Shown here piece after piece: positions 43,493 to 52,636 of a DNA stretch of 64,000 nt (positions are counted from its first letter, which is position 1; every line of letters starts with the position of its first letter). The position numbers and the translations under genes are program-made. The notes beneath the pieces are model-generated. The model saw only the letters and a program-made list of their open reading frames with translations. It did not search any database and had not been told where the DNA came from. Source of the DNA: an uncultured Bacilli bacterium (GTDB lineage Bacteria; Bacillota_I; Bacilli_A; RF39; UBA660); the NCBI GenBank assembly GCA_934096105.1, contig CAKOLH010000004.1:12219-76218 (forward strand). The letters are read 5' to 3'.

Positions 43493-44701
43493 ATGAATAT
43501 TGGTTTTGATATAGACGATACAATTACTAATTCTAGTGAGGTATTTGTGAAATATGCGATAGAGTATAATCGTATGAAGAAAATTAACTATTCAATTAGA
43601 AAAAATGAAATGGATCAAACGCTTGCATTTGGATGGAACGATAATAACAAAATAGAATTTAAAAAATTATTTTTAGAAAAAATTTTAATGGAATCTACTC
43701 CAAACGAAGATGTAATTAATGTAATCAACTATTTAAAAAATAACCATCATACAATATTTTTAATCACAGCGAGAAGTGATTATGAAATTTCCAATATATA
43801 TGAATTGACGGAAAAATGGTTGTTAAAAAATAAAATTAAATATGATAAATTATTTGTTAATTCTAAGGACAAACTTTCTATTTGCAAGGAAAATAACATT
43901 GATATATATGTTGATGATAATTTTGATATTTGTAATAATATTTTTAAAAATTCAAAAATAGATGTTATAATATACACAACAAAGTATAATGAAAATATTA
44001 AAACTAAATTTAAACGAGTATTTAATTGGCATCAAATATTGTTATACATAAAAAAAGTGGAAAAGGAGAAAAAAGTGAAAAGAGAGTTAAAATACATTGA
44101 TGTTGAAAAAAGAGAAGATTTTCCACCAGAACCAAAAGGAATGAGATTTATTCATTTTTATGGTGGAACGAAAAACTATAGAGGATACTTGGTTTCAGAA
44201 AACTTATCACGTGCAGATTTTATGGAACAGTATTCGGAATATATACCAATACAAAATGCTCCTGTATATGAAAATAATGGAATAATATTGAGAGCAGATC
44301 CAAAATTTCCATGTCCAGGTTTTTATATTTTATCATTAAATAAAACATATAAAGCTTTTGACTTACTTGACGACGTAACATTTTTAAGATTTTCATTTAT
44401 ATTAAAGAAAGCAAAAGAAGGAATGAGAAATGTTTTGGGAATAAATTATGCACATTTGCTTTCAAACGAAAAATCCGATCCATATGTTAATGTTCATTTT
44501 TGGCTGGTTCCAGTAAATGGTATAACTTCACCAGATTTATTGGATTTTGATGTTAAAGCATATTTAAATAGTTTTATTCCAAAAGAAAATATTGATAAGA
44601 TAATAATTTATAATAATAAATTAAAGAAATACTTTGAAGAAATAAAATTGGTTGAACAAGATAACGCATTATCTATAAAATTGAATAGTGAAACTAAATA
44701 A
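43493..44701 (+). CDS. HAD-family phosphatase fused to a HIT-like domain
   Basis: 402 residues. Residues 1-190 form a HAD hydrolase of the 5'-nucleotidase type: FDIDDTITNS (nucleophile Asp6 and Asp8), ITARSDYEI, and IYVDDNFDIC. Residues 195-400 resemble a HIT-type nucleotide-binding fold (PGFYILS, then NVHFWLVPV), but the second and third triad His are not clear. An internal GTG at 44075 has a strong AAGGAG site and would give the second domain alone. Codon choice (TTG Leu, CGT/CGA Arg) differs from flanking genes. First gene of a cluster that looks acquired. Substrate unknown. Confidence 0.6.
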   Translation: MNIGFDIDDTITNSSEVFVKYAIEYNRMKKINYSIRKNEMDQTLAFGWNDNNKIEFKKLFLEKILMESTPNEDVINVINYLKNNHHTIFLITARSDYEISNIYELTEKWLLKNKIKYDKLFVNSKDKLSICKENNIDIYVDDNFDICNNIFKNSKIDVIIYTTKYNENIKTKFKRVFNWHQILLYIKKVEKEKKVKRELKYIDVEKREDFPPEPKGMRFIHFYGGTKNYRGYLVSENLSRADFMEQYSEYIPIQNAPVYENNGIILRADPKFPCPGFYILSLNKTYKAFDLLDDVTFLRFSFILKKAKEGMRNVLGINYAHLLSNEKSDPYVNVHFWLVPVNGITSPDLLDFDVKAYLNSFIPKENIDKIIIYNNKLKKYFEEIKLVEQDNALSIKLNSETK

Positions 44702-44736
44702 ATAATAAAGTAGTTGAATATTGGAGGTAACAAAAT

Positions 44737-45627
44737 ATGCATTTAAATTTATTTGTAAGTCAAAAATGTTTTTTGTATTGTAAAGGGTGTTATAGTTTTT
44801 CTAGAATTGAAAAATCTGGCCAAACATTAGATACCCAAAAAATTATTGAATTTTTAAAATATGCGTATGATCATGGTATTGACAAAGTTACGCTTTGTGG
44901 AGGAGATCCTTTAACTAGAAATGATATAATTAATTTATTAAAAATGATTAAAAGCATTGGTTATTATATTTCAATTGATACTGTAGGCACATCAATAATT
45001 AGAGATGTAGTAAAAAATGATGGTACTATTACGAAAAAAATTGATGCCAAGGATTTGTCCGAATTAGTAGATGAGATAGGATTACCTATTGATGGTTCAA
45101 ATAATGAAATATTTAGAAAATTTAGACAAACTGATTTCGACTTGTTGTCTGATCAGTTAAAAATATGTAATGAATTAAATAAATATGGCATTAATATTTG
45201 TATTAATACTGTAGTTCACAAAGAAAATTTAAATGATGCTAAATTATTGTGTGAGATAATAAATAAACTAAATTATATTAAAAAATGGCAATTATTTAAA
45301 TATGCTCCAATGGGTAAATATGGTGTCTTGAATCGAAAACAATTTGAAATATCTGAAATACAATTTGAAGAGTATAAGCAAAATATTTTGAATGCATGTT
45401 TAAGAAAAGACATTATTGATTTTAAAAACTTTGATGTAAGAACTAAATTATATATGTTAATAGATAATTCTGGGAATGCATGGATACCAGAATATAATCA
45501 AGGAATGTTTGACAATTATAATATAGTAACTGATAATAGAAAAATAATAGGAAACATAACTAACCAAACAGATTGGAGTGGATTATGTAAAATATTAAAG
45601 TTAGGAGAAAATAAAAATGAAACATGA
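44737..45627 (+). CDS. Radical SAM enzyme, possibly viperin-like
   Basis: 296 residues. The 4Fe-4S/SAM motif CFLYCKGC (Cys10, 14 and 17) is followed by CGGDPLTR (the GGE-type SAM motif). No SPASM or twitch Cys motif at the end. The carboxy half has the order ICINTVVHKENL, then KWQLFKYAPMGKYG and a long charged helix, which recalls viperin (KINSVINRFN, RWKVFQ). This is a visual match only; MoaA/PqqE-type or peptide-modifying enzymes remain possible. AGGAGG... type site upstream (GGAGG); overlaps asnS by 11 bases. Confidence 0.65.
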   Translation: MHLNLFVSQKCFLYCKGCYSFSRIEKSGQTLDTQKIIEFLKYAYDHGIDKVTLCGGDPLTRNDIINLLKMIKSIGYYISIDTVGTSIIRDVVKNDGTITKKIDAKDLSELVDEIGLPIDGSNNEIFRKFRQTDFDLLSDQLKICNELNKYGINICINTVVHKENLNDAKLLCEIINKLNYIKKWQLFKYAPMGKYGVLNRKQFEISEIQFEEYKQNILNACLRKDIIDFKNFDVRTKLYMLIDNSGNAWIPEYNQGMFDNYNIVTDNRKIIGNITNQTDWSGLCKILKLGENKNET

Positions 45628-47011
45628 AGATATTAAATTAATATTGAATAATGATGAATACATTGGAAAAGAAATAACTGTTTGTGGTTGGATTAGAGCA
45701 ATTAGAAAAAACAAAAGTATACTTTTTTTAGAAATTAATGATGGAACATCATTAAAAAATTTACAATTAGTAGTTGATTATGCGTTGATTACAACAGAAA
45801 AGTTATTTAGTAAATTAAGTATTGGTTCTTCTATTGCTGTTAATGGCATTGTTGTTAATTCAATAAATTCAAGTCAGAAAATAGAGTTAAAGGTTAAAGA
45901 AATAAAATTACTTGGAAAATGTCCGAATGATTATCCTATTCAAAGAAAAAAACAAAATATGGAATATTTGCGGAATTATCCACATCTTAGGACAAGAACC
46001 AATACTTTTAATGCTGCCTTTAGAATAAGAAGTATGTTGATAAAATATATTCATGACTATTTTCAAGAACATGATTATATATATGTTAATACTCCGATAA
46101 TTACAGGTAGTAATTGTGAGGGTGCTGGAGAAATGTTTAGAGTTACTACACACGATTTAGACAAATTATCTAAAGAGCCTTATGACGCAAATTTAAATAG
46201 TAAGGATTTTTTTGGAAAAAAGGTCAATTTAACTATTTCCGGTCAATTAGAAGCGGAAGCAATGGCATGTAGTTTAGGTAAAGTTTACACATTTGGTCCT
46301 AGTTTTAGAGCAGAAAATTCTAACACAAAAAAACATGCCGCTGAATTTTGGCTATTTGAACCTGAAATGGCCTTTACTGATTTAAATGAAGCAATGAATG
46401 TTGTTGATGAATTATTAAAAAATGTATTTAAACGAATTTTATGTAATTGCTCACAAGAAATAGATTTCTTTACTAATTTTTATGATAGCAATTTATTAAA
46501 TAAACTTAACAATGTTGTTGAAAGTAAATTCCCAGTCCTTGAATATTCTGATGTTATAAATATATTGCAATCTTCAGAAATTGGTTTTGAATTTCCAATA
46601 TATATGGGATGTGATTTAAAAAGCGAACATATTCGTTATTTGACGGATGTCATATTTAAAAAACCCATATATATTATTAATTATCCTAGAGATTTAAAAC
46701 CTTTTTATGTAAAAATAAATAACGACGGAAAAACAGTAGCAGCAGCAGATTTGTATTTTCCTGGAATCGGTGATATTATAGGCGTATGTCAGAAAGAAGA
46801 TGACTTTGAATTGTTAAGTCGGAGAATAAAAGAATTGAATATGACTGAGGAAGATTATTCTTGGTATTTAGATTTGAGAAAATACGGAACGGTTCCACAT
46901 AGTGGCTTTGGATTAGGTATTGAAAGACTTGTAATGTATACTACCGGACTGGACAACATTAGAGATACTATATGTTTTCCAAGAACTAAATGCAAAAAAC
47001 TTAAACTGTAA
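45617..47011 (+). CDS. asnS: Asparaginyl-tRNA synthetase
   Basis: 464 residues, full length for AsnRS. Amino-terminal OB domain (ITVCGWIRAIRKNKSILFLEINDG), class II motif 2 (GPSFRAENSNTKKHAAEFWLF) with all catalytic residues, and motif 3 (HSGFGLGIERLVMYTTGL). Could be the cell's only AsnRS or a second copy dedicated to this cluster: it overlaps the radical SAM gene and shares its unusual codon use. In other systems extra aaRS genes give self-resistance or feed aminoacyl-tRNA to a biosynthetic path; neither is shown here. Confidence 0.93.
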   Translation: MKHEDIKLILNNDEYIGKEITVCGWIRAIRKNKSILFLEINDGTSLKNLQLVVDYALITTEKLFSKLSIGSSIAVNGIVVNSINSSQKIELKVKEIKLLGKCPNDYPIQRKKQNMEYLRNYPHLRTRTNTFNAAFRIRSMLIKYIHDYFQEHDYIYVNTPIITGSNCEGAGEMFRVTTHDLDKLSKEPYDANLNSKDFFGKKVNLTISGQLEAEAMACSLGKVYTFGPSFRAENSNTKKHAAEFWLFEPEMAFTDLNEAMNVVDELLKNVFKRILCNCSQEIDFFTNFYDSNLLNKLNNVVESKFPVLEYSDVINILQSSEIGFEFPIYMGCDLKSEHIRYLTDVIFKKPIYIINYPRDLKPFYVKINNDGKTVAAADLYFPGIGDIIGVCQKEDDFELLSRRIKELNMTEEDYSWYLDLRKYGTVPHSGFGLGIERLVMYTTGLDNIRDTICFPRTKCKKLKL

Positions 47012-47059
47012 TATAAATTTTAAAAATAAAAAATTAATGAAATAAAAGGAGAAAAATGT

Positions 47060-47857
47060 ATGAAAAAGAAAATAGTGGCTATTGGTGGTGGAGAAAACGG
47101 AAGGTTTCTTGAAGATGGAACTAAAACTGAATATGAAACAGAAATAATGGATAAGGAAATTATTAAATTAACTGAAAAAGAAAAACCTAATTATTTATTT
47201 ATTGCTCATGCAATGTGTTTTTCTGATGAAATTCAGGAAAGCTATTATGATACTATGAAGAAAATATACGATGATAAATATGGATGTGACTGTATGTTCC
47301 TAAAGTCAACTAGTTTATACGATACTAATTTAGTAAAAGAAATGGTTGAATGGGCTGATATTATATATGAAGGTGGCGGTGATACTTCAGCTATGATTAA
47401 ACTTTGGAAAGAAACAGGTTTTGATACTATTTTAAAATATGCTTGGCAAAATGGTAAAGTAATATGTGGCATTTCTGCAGGGGCGGTATGTTGGTTTAAT
47501 TCTTGCAATTCCGATATAGATGCATCACATTTTGAAGTTACAGATTGTTTGAACTGGTTTGATGTATTTATTGTTCCACATTGTGATGAGGATGGCCGAT
47601 ATGAATCTGCGAAAAAACAACTTAGAGAAAATCAAAAAGTTGGACTTATGTTATCTAATTGTTCTGCTATTGAAATTATTAATAATAAATATAAAATAAT
47701 TTGCGCTGATACAAATAAAAGAAAATTTAAAAAAGGCTATGTATTAAAGTGTTACTGGCAAGACGATAGATATTATGAAGAAAAACTAGAGGAAAATAAT
47801 GAATATAAAATGTTAAGTGAGTTATTTTGCAAAAATATAGTAGATTTATCAAAGTAA
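47060..47857 (+). CDS. Peptidase S51 (dipeptidase E-like)
   Basis: 265 residues, class I glutamine-amidotransferase-like fold. The nucleophile Ser lies in CGISAGAVCWF (about residue 140), with EGGGDTSAMIK and a His in IVPHCDEDGR. These match the peptidase E/cyanophycinase family, which cleaves Asp-X dipeptides or related bonds. No signal peptide. AAAGGAG precedes the ATG. Member of the acquired-looking cluster, directly after asnS; a link to Asn/Asp-containing peptides is tempting but unproven. Confidence 0.82.
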   Translation: MKKKIVAIGGGENGRFLEDGTKTEYETEIMDKEIIKLTEKEKPNYLFIAHAMCFSDEIQESYYDTMKKIYDDKYGCDCMFLKSTSLYDTNLVKEMVEWADIIYEGGGDTSAMIKLWKETGFDTILKYAWQNGKVICGISAGAVCWFNSCNSDIDASHFEVTDCLNWFDVFIVPHCDEDGRYESAKKQLRENQKVGLMLSNCSAIEIINNKYKIICADTNKRKFKKGYVLKCYWQDDRYYEEKLEENNEYKMLSELFCKNIVDLSK

Positions 47858-47865
47858 AAAAATTT

Positions 47866-48225
47866 ATTAGTACTCTAATTGAACATTATGCAGAGACTTT
47901 TCCTCTGTGGCTTAATCCAATACAAATTAATGTTATTCCAGTAAATAATGAATATCATTTAGAATATGCTAACGAAGTAGTAGAAGAACTTAGAAATAAA
48001 GGCTTTAGAGTAGAATTAGATGCTAGAGATGAAAAAATGGGATATAAGATTAGAGAATCACAAACTAAAAAGATTCCATTAACTCTAATTATTGGAGATC
48101 AAGAAAAAGATAATAATACTATTAGTTATAGAAAATTTGGCAGTCAAGCAACAATTACCAAAAAAACATTTGAGTTTATAAATGAATTAAATGAATGCTT
48201 AAAATCAAAGAAAAATAATTTATAA
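47866..48225 (+). pseudogene. thrS remnant (C-terminal anticodon-binding domain of ThrRS)
   Basis: About 120 codons matching only the carboxy end of threonyl-tRNA synthetase: LIEHYAETFPLWLNPIQINV, ANEVVEELRNKGFRVELD and DEKMGYKIRESQTKKIPLTL. The catalytic and TGS domains (about 500 residues) are gone. The only possible start (TTG 47827) lies inside the peptidase gene without a ribosome-binding site. Most likely a relic left when the upstream cluster inserted or recombined. A free-standing domain cannot be excluded. Confidence 0.8.
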
Positions 48226-48246
48226 TTTGCTGGAGGAGATGATAAA

Positions 48247-48750
48247 ATGAAATTGAATATAAGAAAAGCAGTGGCTTCTGATGTTGAAAGTATCGCAATG
48301 ATTAATATTAGTAGTTGGCAAAAAACATATAAAGATATTTTTCCTTCTGATTTTTTAAATGGATTATCTGACAAAAAAAATCTAGATAATGTCATAATCC
48401 GTATGGAAGAAAATATTAAAAGTAACAATAGTTATTTAGTTGCAGAATCTAATAATCAAATTGTTGGTTTCTGCAAAATGGGTCCGTCTACAAAAGAAAA
48501 TTATAAAAATTGTGGTGAAATTATGGCATTATATGTTAAGAATGAGGCAATAAAAAAAGGAATTGGAAAACAATTGTTTTTAGAAGCTAACAAACTATTA
48601 AAAGAAGTTTATGAATATAATGTAGTAAGTTGCATAAAAGAAAACAGTTCAAATGAATTTTATAAAAAAGTTGGATGCAAATTTCTTGAAGAATGTGATT
48701 TTAATTTAAAAAATACTATTTATAAAGAAAATTTGTATAAATGTCCTTAA
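48247..48750 (+). CDS. GNAT-family N-acetyltransferase
   Basis: 167 residues. N-terminal IRKAVASDVESIAMINI, central QIVGFCKM, then the acetyl-CoA loop AIKKGIGKQLF (R/Q-x-x-G-x-G/A) at about residues 98-108 and NEFYKKVGCKF near the end, the usual GNAT order. A GGAGG site precedes it. Last gene of the cluster; a terminator follows. Substrate unknown; GNATs of this group often act on amino groups of small molecules or proteins. Confidence 0.85.
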   Translation: MKLNIRKAVASDVESIAMINISSWQKTYKDIFPSDFLNGLSDKKNLDNVIIRMEENIKSNNSYLVAESNNQIVGFCKMGPSTKENYKNCGEIMALYVKNEAIKKGIGKQLFLEANKLLKEVYEYNVVSCIKENSSNEFYKKVGCKFLEECDFNLKNTIYKENLYKCP

Positions 48751-48811
48751 TGATAAATCTAAGTTTGAATTTAAAGCTAAAAAGTGTTACAAAATATTGT
48801 TAATAACATTT

Positions 48812-48844
48812 AAAGGAGACAATAAAAGTATTCGTCTCCTTTTA
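48812..48844 (+). terminator. Intrinsic terminator of the cluster
   Basis: AGGAGAC/GTCTCCT with a 13-base loop, then T4. Confidence 0.85.
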
Positions 48845-48846
48845 TT

Positions 48847-48877
48847 AAAAAAAACAGGTTATAGAGCCTGTTTTTTT
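48847..48877. terminator. Bidirectional terminator
   Basis: AAAAACAGG/CCTGTTTTT with an 8-base loop, A and T runs on both sides; serves the coat gene on the minus strand. Confidence 0.85.
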
Positions 48878-49295
48878 ATATGCATTCAACAACTGTATCA
48901 TCTAGACATCTTAGTATGCAGCAGCATCCTAAATTAATAGTAAAGAATGAGTTTGTAGCTTCGTATGGAAATACACTAGTCTCATCAGTATTAGGTGCAA
49001 GTACTCTGCAAGTAGCACAGCAGCCATCTAATTTTTCTAGTCTAAAGACAGTACTTGTAGTAGTAATACTTGGATCTTTACTAATTGGCATTGCTAATGG
49101 AGTACTTCCTCCTGAACAAGTATATAACTGAATAGGTCTAGTGTTGTAACAGAAACTACTATTTTGTCCTAAGAAGCCTCTATCACAAGTCTCTAGGCAG
49201 CAGTCATTTTGACATACACTTTGCTGAAGTATAAGGATAACTTTAAGGATATCCGCGATGCAATTCTCGCAAGTATTATTTTCATTATTACACAT
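48876..49295 (-). CDS. CotZ/CotY-like spore coat protein
   Basis: 139 residues from the ATG at 49295 (GGGGTGG upstream on the minus strand). Cys-rich: NTCENCIADILKVILILQQ, then CQNDCCLETCDRGFLG and a carboxy LGCCCILRCLDD. The order matches the CotZ/CotY family, insoluble disulfide-linked proteins of the spore crust. Divergent from yqfC, so spore genes cluster here. Expression in the mother cell is expected from family knowledge. Confidence 0.85.
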   Translation of the reverse strand: MCNNENNTCENCIADILKVILILQQSVCQNDCCLETCDRGFLGQNSSFCYNTRPIQLYTCSGGSTPLAMPISKDPSITTTSTVFRLEKLDGCCATCRVLAPNTDETSVFPYEATNSFFTINLGCCCILRCLDDTVVECI

Positions 49296-49415
49296 ATAAT
49301 CCACCCCTTTTTTGTATTCAATATAACTTATGACAAAAGTAAATAAAAATGCACTACGAATACCTATATAATCTAATATTTTCATAAATTTTAATTATAA
49401 ATCATATATATTAAT

Positions 49416-49667
49416 ATGAAAAAATTAAAATTAGTTAGATCAATAGATAATTATGTTAATGATAAAAAATTTAGTATATTATATAAAAACAACAAACTAG
49501 ATATTATTAATTATACTAAAATATTAGATTTCTCAGACACTAAAATTAGTATTAGTTACCTAGATAGTAAATATATAATAATAGGTACTAATCTAGTTAT
49601 ATCTAAAATGCTTGAAGAAGAAGTATTAATAACTGGTAATATTGAAGGTATTTCTTTTAATAAATAG
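49416..49667 (+). CDS. yqfC: YabP/YqfC-family sporulation protein
   Basis: 83 residues, all-beta pattern: LDIINYTKILDFSDTKISIS, then SKYIIIGTNLVISKMLEEEV and LITGNIEGISF. This is the YabP/YqfC family signature. Paired with yqfD 14 bases downstream, the standard sporulation pair. In B. subtilis the pair is expressed in the mother cell. No promoter is evident in the short upstream gap. Confidence 0.85.
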   Translation: MKKLKLVRSIDNYVNDKKFSILYKNNKLDIINYTKILDFSDTKISISYLDSKYIIIGTNLVISKMLEEEVLITGNIEGISFNK

Positions 49668-49681
49668 AAAGAGTTGATATT

Positions 49682-50869
49682 ATGAAAGAAAAAATATTTA
49701 GAATATTTTCTAGTAATATTAAAATTAGAGTTAGTGGTAGAAATATTAATAATTTTATTAAGAGAATAATAAAAAATAATATCAAGATAGTTAAGTTGAC
49801 TCCAAGAAGTCATAAAGAAGTAGATTTAATAATTGATTATAATGATTTAGAAGAAATAGAAAAATATAAAACTATTTATGATATTAAAATAGTTAGGTAT
49901 TATGGAAAACTTCATATAATTAAATTCTTAAAAAAGAATAGATTTATTTTATTATTCTTATTACTTGGTATGATAATAGTATTTATATTATCCAATATGA
50001 TATTTAATGTTGAAGTAATACATTCAAATAGTAAAATAATTAAACTGGTAACTGAAGAGTTAAAAGATCGTGGTATTAAGAAATATGCTTTCGCTAAAAG
50101 TTATAGTGAAGTAGAAAAAATAGAAAAAGAAATACTTAATAATAATAAAGATAATTTAGAATGGCTTGAGATAATAAGAAATGGTACTAAATATACTGTT
50201 AGAGTAGAAGAGAGAATTATTAATAAAGAAATAGATGATAACAAAAACTATGATATAGTCTCTTCAAAAAATGCTGTCATTAGGGTTATTGAAGCAGAGT
50301 CAGGTGAAAAAGTACGAGATATTAATACTTATGTTAAAAAAGGTGAAACTATAATATCAGCATATATTACTACTCCAAGTGAAGAGAGGATACTAAGTAC
50401 TGCAAGAGGAAAGGTAATTGGAGAAGTTTGGTATACAATAGATATAAATTATCCATATTATCATCATGAAGTAAAATATACTGGTAATAAGAAAAAAGTA
50501 CTAGTATTTAACTTTATTAATAAAAGAATATCATTATTTGACTTTAAAAAGTATAAAACTTTTGACAAGAATATAAAAAATATATTTTATAATAATGTAA
50601 CTCCAATATCATTAAATTATGAATATCAATATGAAACTGAAGTAACTAATGATATATATACTAAAGAAGAAGCTAAGAATAAAGCGGTAGAGACCGCTAA
50701 AGAGAAGCTGCTGCTTAAATATAGTAATATTAAAGAAGTAAAAGATGTTACTATTGTCAATGAGATAAGTAATGATGAACAACTTAATTTAACCTTATTT
50801 GTCAAGACTTATGAAGATATTACTAAATATAGAGAAGTTATTATTAATGAAGAAGACACTACGAGTTAG
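49682..50869 (+). CDS. yqfD: Sporulation protein YqfD
   Basis: 395 residues. One transmembrane helix (about 82-103, FILLFLLLGMIIVFILSNMIF) preceded by a cytosolic domain with an S4-like basic region, then an extracytoplasmic region with EWLEIIRNGTKYTVRVEER and RARGKVIGEVWYTI-like STARGKVIGEVWYTI. This matches YqfD, which is needed for efficient sporulation in B. subtilis. Adjacent to yqfC as usual. Confidence 0.88.
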   Translation: MKEKIFRIFSSNIKIRVSGRNINNFIKRIIKNNIKIVKLTPRSHKEVDLIIDYNDLEEIEKYKTIYDIKIVRYYGKLHIIKFLKKNRFILLFLLLGMIIVFILSNMIFNVEVIHSNSKIIKLVTEELKDRGIKKYAFAKSYSEVEKIEKEILNNNKDNLEWLEIIRNGTKYTVRVEERIINKEIDDNKNYDIVSSKNAVIRVIEAESGEKVRDINTYVKKGETIISAYITTPSEERILSTARGKVIGEVWYTIDINYPYYHHEVKYTGNKKKVLVFNFINKRISLFDFKKYKTFDKNIKNIFYNNVTPISLNYEYQYETEVTNDIYTKEEAKNKAVETAKEKLLLKYSNIKEVKDVTIVNEISNDEQLNLTLFVKTYEDITKYREVIINEEDTTS

Positions 50870-50922
50870 TGTTTTTTATTTGACATTTTATTTGTAAAAT
50901 AATTTTTTTGTAGAAAAAAGTC

Positions 50923-50950
50923 TTGTAAAAGATAAAATTAATGTTATAAT
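50923..50950 (+). promoter_or_regulatory. Promoter of the sortase-substrate gene
   Basis: TTGTAA, 16 bases, TATAAT (50945-50950), 59 bases before the start codon. Confidence 0.7.
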
Positions 50951-51009
50951 TGAATTGTAGGGTAGGAGAAGTGAGCTACTCAAAAAATAAGAAAAGGAGA
51001 AAGAAAAAA

Positions 51010-52551
51010 ATGAAAAAGAAATTATTATTTCTAGTGGCAGCGCTTGCATTATTTGTTCCTAGTGTAATGGCTGCTGAAAAAACTGCTGGTACAGAAGAAG
51101 AATTAACTAAAGCGTTTTCTGAAACTGCTACTGGTGATACAATTAAATTAACTGCAGATATTGATTCTACTAATCATTTGCCACTTACTGATGGTAGAAA
51201 GTTAACAATTAATTTAAATGGGCATAATTTAAATTTTACTAATGGTAAAACATTGTTTGTTGTAAGCGGCGAATTAACAATTACAGGAAAAGGAACCGTT
51301 AATTTGAATGACTTATATATTAATGTTTGGGGAATTGAAGAAAGTACATCAAAAGAGAAGTCTATTTTAAATGTAGAAAAGGATGTTACTATTAAGGGTT
51401 CTACGGGTATTGCAATATATGAATCTGAAAACAATGCTTATAATACTGAAGTTAATTTTGCAGGAACAATTATAGCAGAAGACTATGGTATTACAACAAA
51501 CGGAAAAATTAAAAACGAAAATGGTCCAGTAGTAAATATTAAAAAAGGTTCTGTTATAACTGCTACTGGAAATGATGGTATTGCTGTATATTGTGCAGGC
51601 AATGGTACTTATAATATTGAAGATGGTGTAAAACTTACTGGTGCTACTGGTATTGAAGTTAGATCTGGTAAATTAAATGTTAAAGGTGGAACAATTACTG
51701 GTACTGCTAAAAAATTAGTATCAGAAGCAAACAGCAAAGGTGCTACTACTGCTGGTGCTGGTATAGCTGTTGTACAACATACTACACAATTACCTATTGA
51801 AGTTAATATTACAGGTGGTACTATTACTGGTGCTGAAGCTTTATATGTAAATAATACTCAAGGAAATCCTACTACAGCATGGGCTAAAGTTAATGTTACA
51901 GTAACTGGTGGAACATTTAATACAGATGTTGCAAAATTTGTTGGAGATAAATATGTAGTTAACAAAAATGGTAACACATATGCAGTAGTAGAAAATAAAG
52001 TATTAGAAACTAATGATGAAAAAGTTATTTTTGAAAGTGAAGAAGCTATTAGAAATGATTTAAGTTTAAAAGTAACTGAAAAAAATGATGATGAAATTAA
52101 AAAAGGTACTGAAAAAGTTACTGAAGCATATAAAGATAATAAAAAAGTAAAAGAAGTTAAATTAATTAATTTATATGAAATTGATGTTTTAAATGGTGAT
52201 GATAGAATTGAAAAATTAGAAAATGGTAAATTTACAATTGCCATTGCAATTCCTGAAAGTGAGCAAAAATATGATTCTTATAAAGTAGTATATTTTGATG
52301 AAGAAGGAAAATTAGTTGAAACATTAGATGCTAAATTAGAAAATGGTAAAGTAGTATTTACTACATCTCACTTAAGTACTTATGGTGTCGTTGGATATAA
52401 TAATGTTACTGAAACACCTACTGAAACTAAACCTGAAAAGAATCCAACTACTTCAGATATCAACTTAGCATTAATTATTAGTGCAATAGTAATAAGTACT
52501 ATTGGTGTAGTTATTACTTCAAAAAAAATATCTGCTAAAGTAACTAGATAA
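51010..52551 (+). CDS. Secreted beta-helical surface protein with sorting signal
   Basis: 513 residues. The signal peptide MKKKLLFLVAALALFVPSVMA starts at ATG 51010 (AAGGAG upstream). Residues 25-320 are imperfect beta-helix-type repeats (LTITGKGTVNL, LNVKGGTITG, VNITGGTITGA, VTVTGGTF), like right-handed parallel beta-helix adhesins. An acidic/Lys-rich domain follows. The carboxy end is NPTTSD, a hydrophobic helix and basic tail, resembling the NPxTx class of sortase signals. The next gene is a class B sortase, so it is the likely substrate. Confidence 0.8.
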   Translation: MKKKLLFLVAALALFVPSVMAAEKTAGTEEELTKAFSETATGDTIKLTADIDSTNHLPLTDGRKLTINLNGHNLNFTNGKTLFVVSGELTITGKGTVNLNDLYINVWGIEESTSKEKSILNVEKDVTIKGSTGIAIYESENNAYNTEVNFAGTIIAEDYGITTNGKIKNENGPVVNIKKGSVITATGNDGIAVYCAGNGTYNIEDGVKLTGATGIEVRSGKLNVKGGTITGTAKKLVSEANSKGATTAGAGIAVVQHTTQLPIEVNITGGTITGAEALYVNNTQGNPTTAWAKVNVTVTGGTFNTDVAKFVGDKYVVNKNGNTYAVVENKVLETNDEKVIFESEEAIRNDLSLKVTEKNDDEIKKGTEKVTEAYKDNKKVKEVKLINLYEIDVLNGDDRIEKLENGKFTIAIAIPESEQKYDSYKVVYFDEEGKLVETLDAKLENGKVVFTTSHLSTYGVVGYNNVTETPTETKPEKNPTTSDINLALIISAIVISTIGVVITSKKISAKVTR

Positions 52552-52557
52552 TATTTA

Positions 52558-52580
52558 AAGAGGAATTTTCCTCTTTTTTC
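52558..52580 (+). terminator. Intrinsic terminator
   Basis: AAAGAGGAA/TTCCTCTTT with a 2-base loop region, followed by T residues, between the substrate and sortase genes. Confidence 0.85.
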
Positions 52581-52636
52581 TTTTATTACCTTGTAAATAT
52601 TTTAAATTATTAGTATAATTAATATGGTGATAGTAT

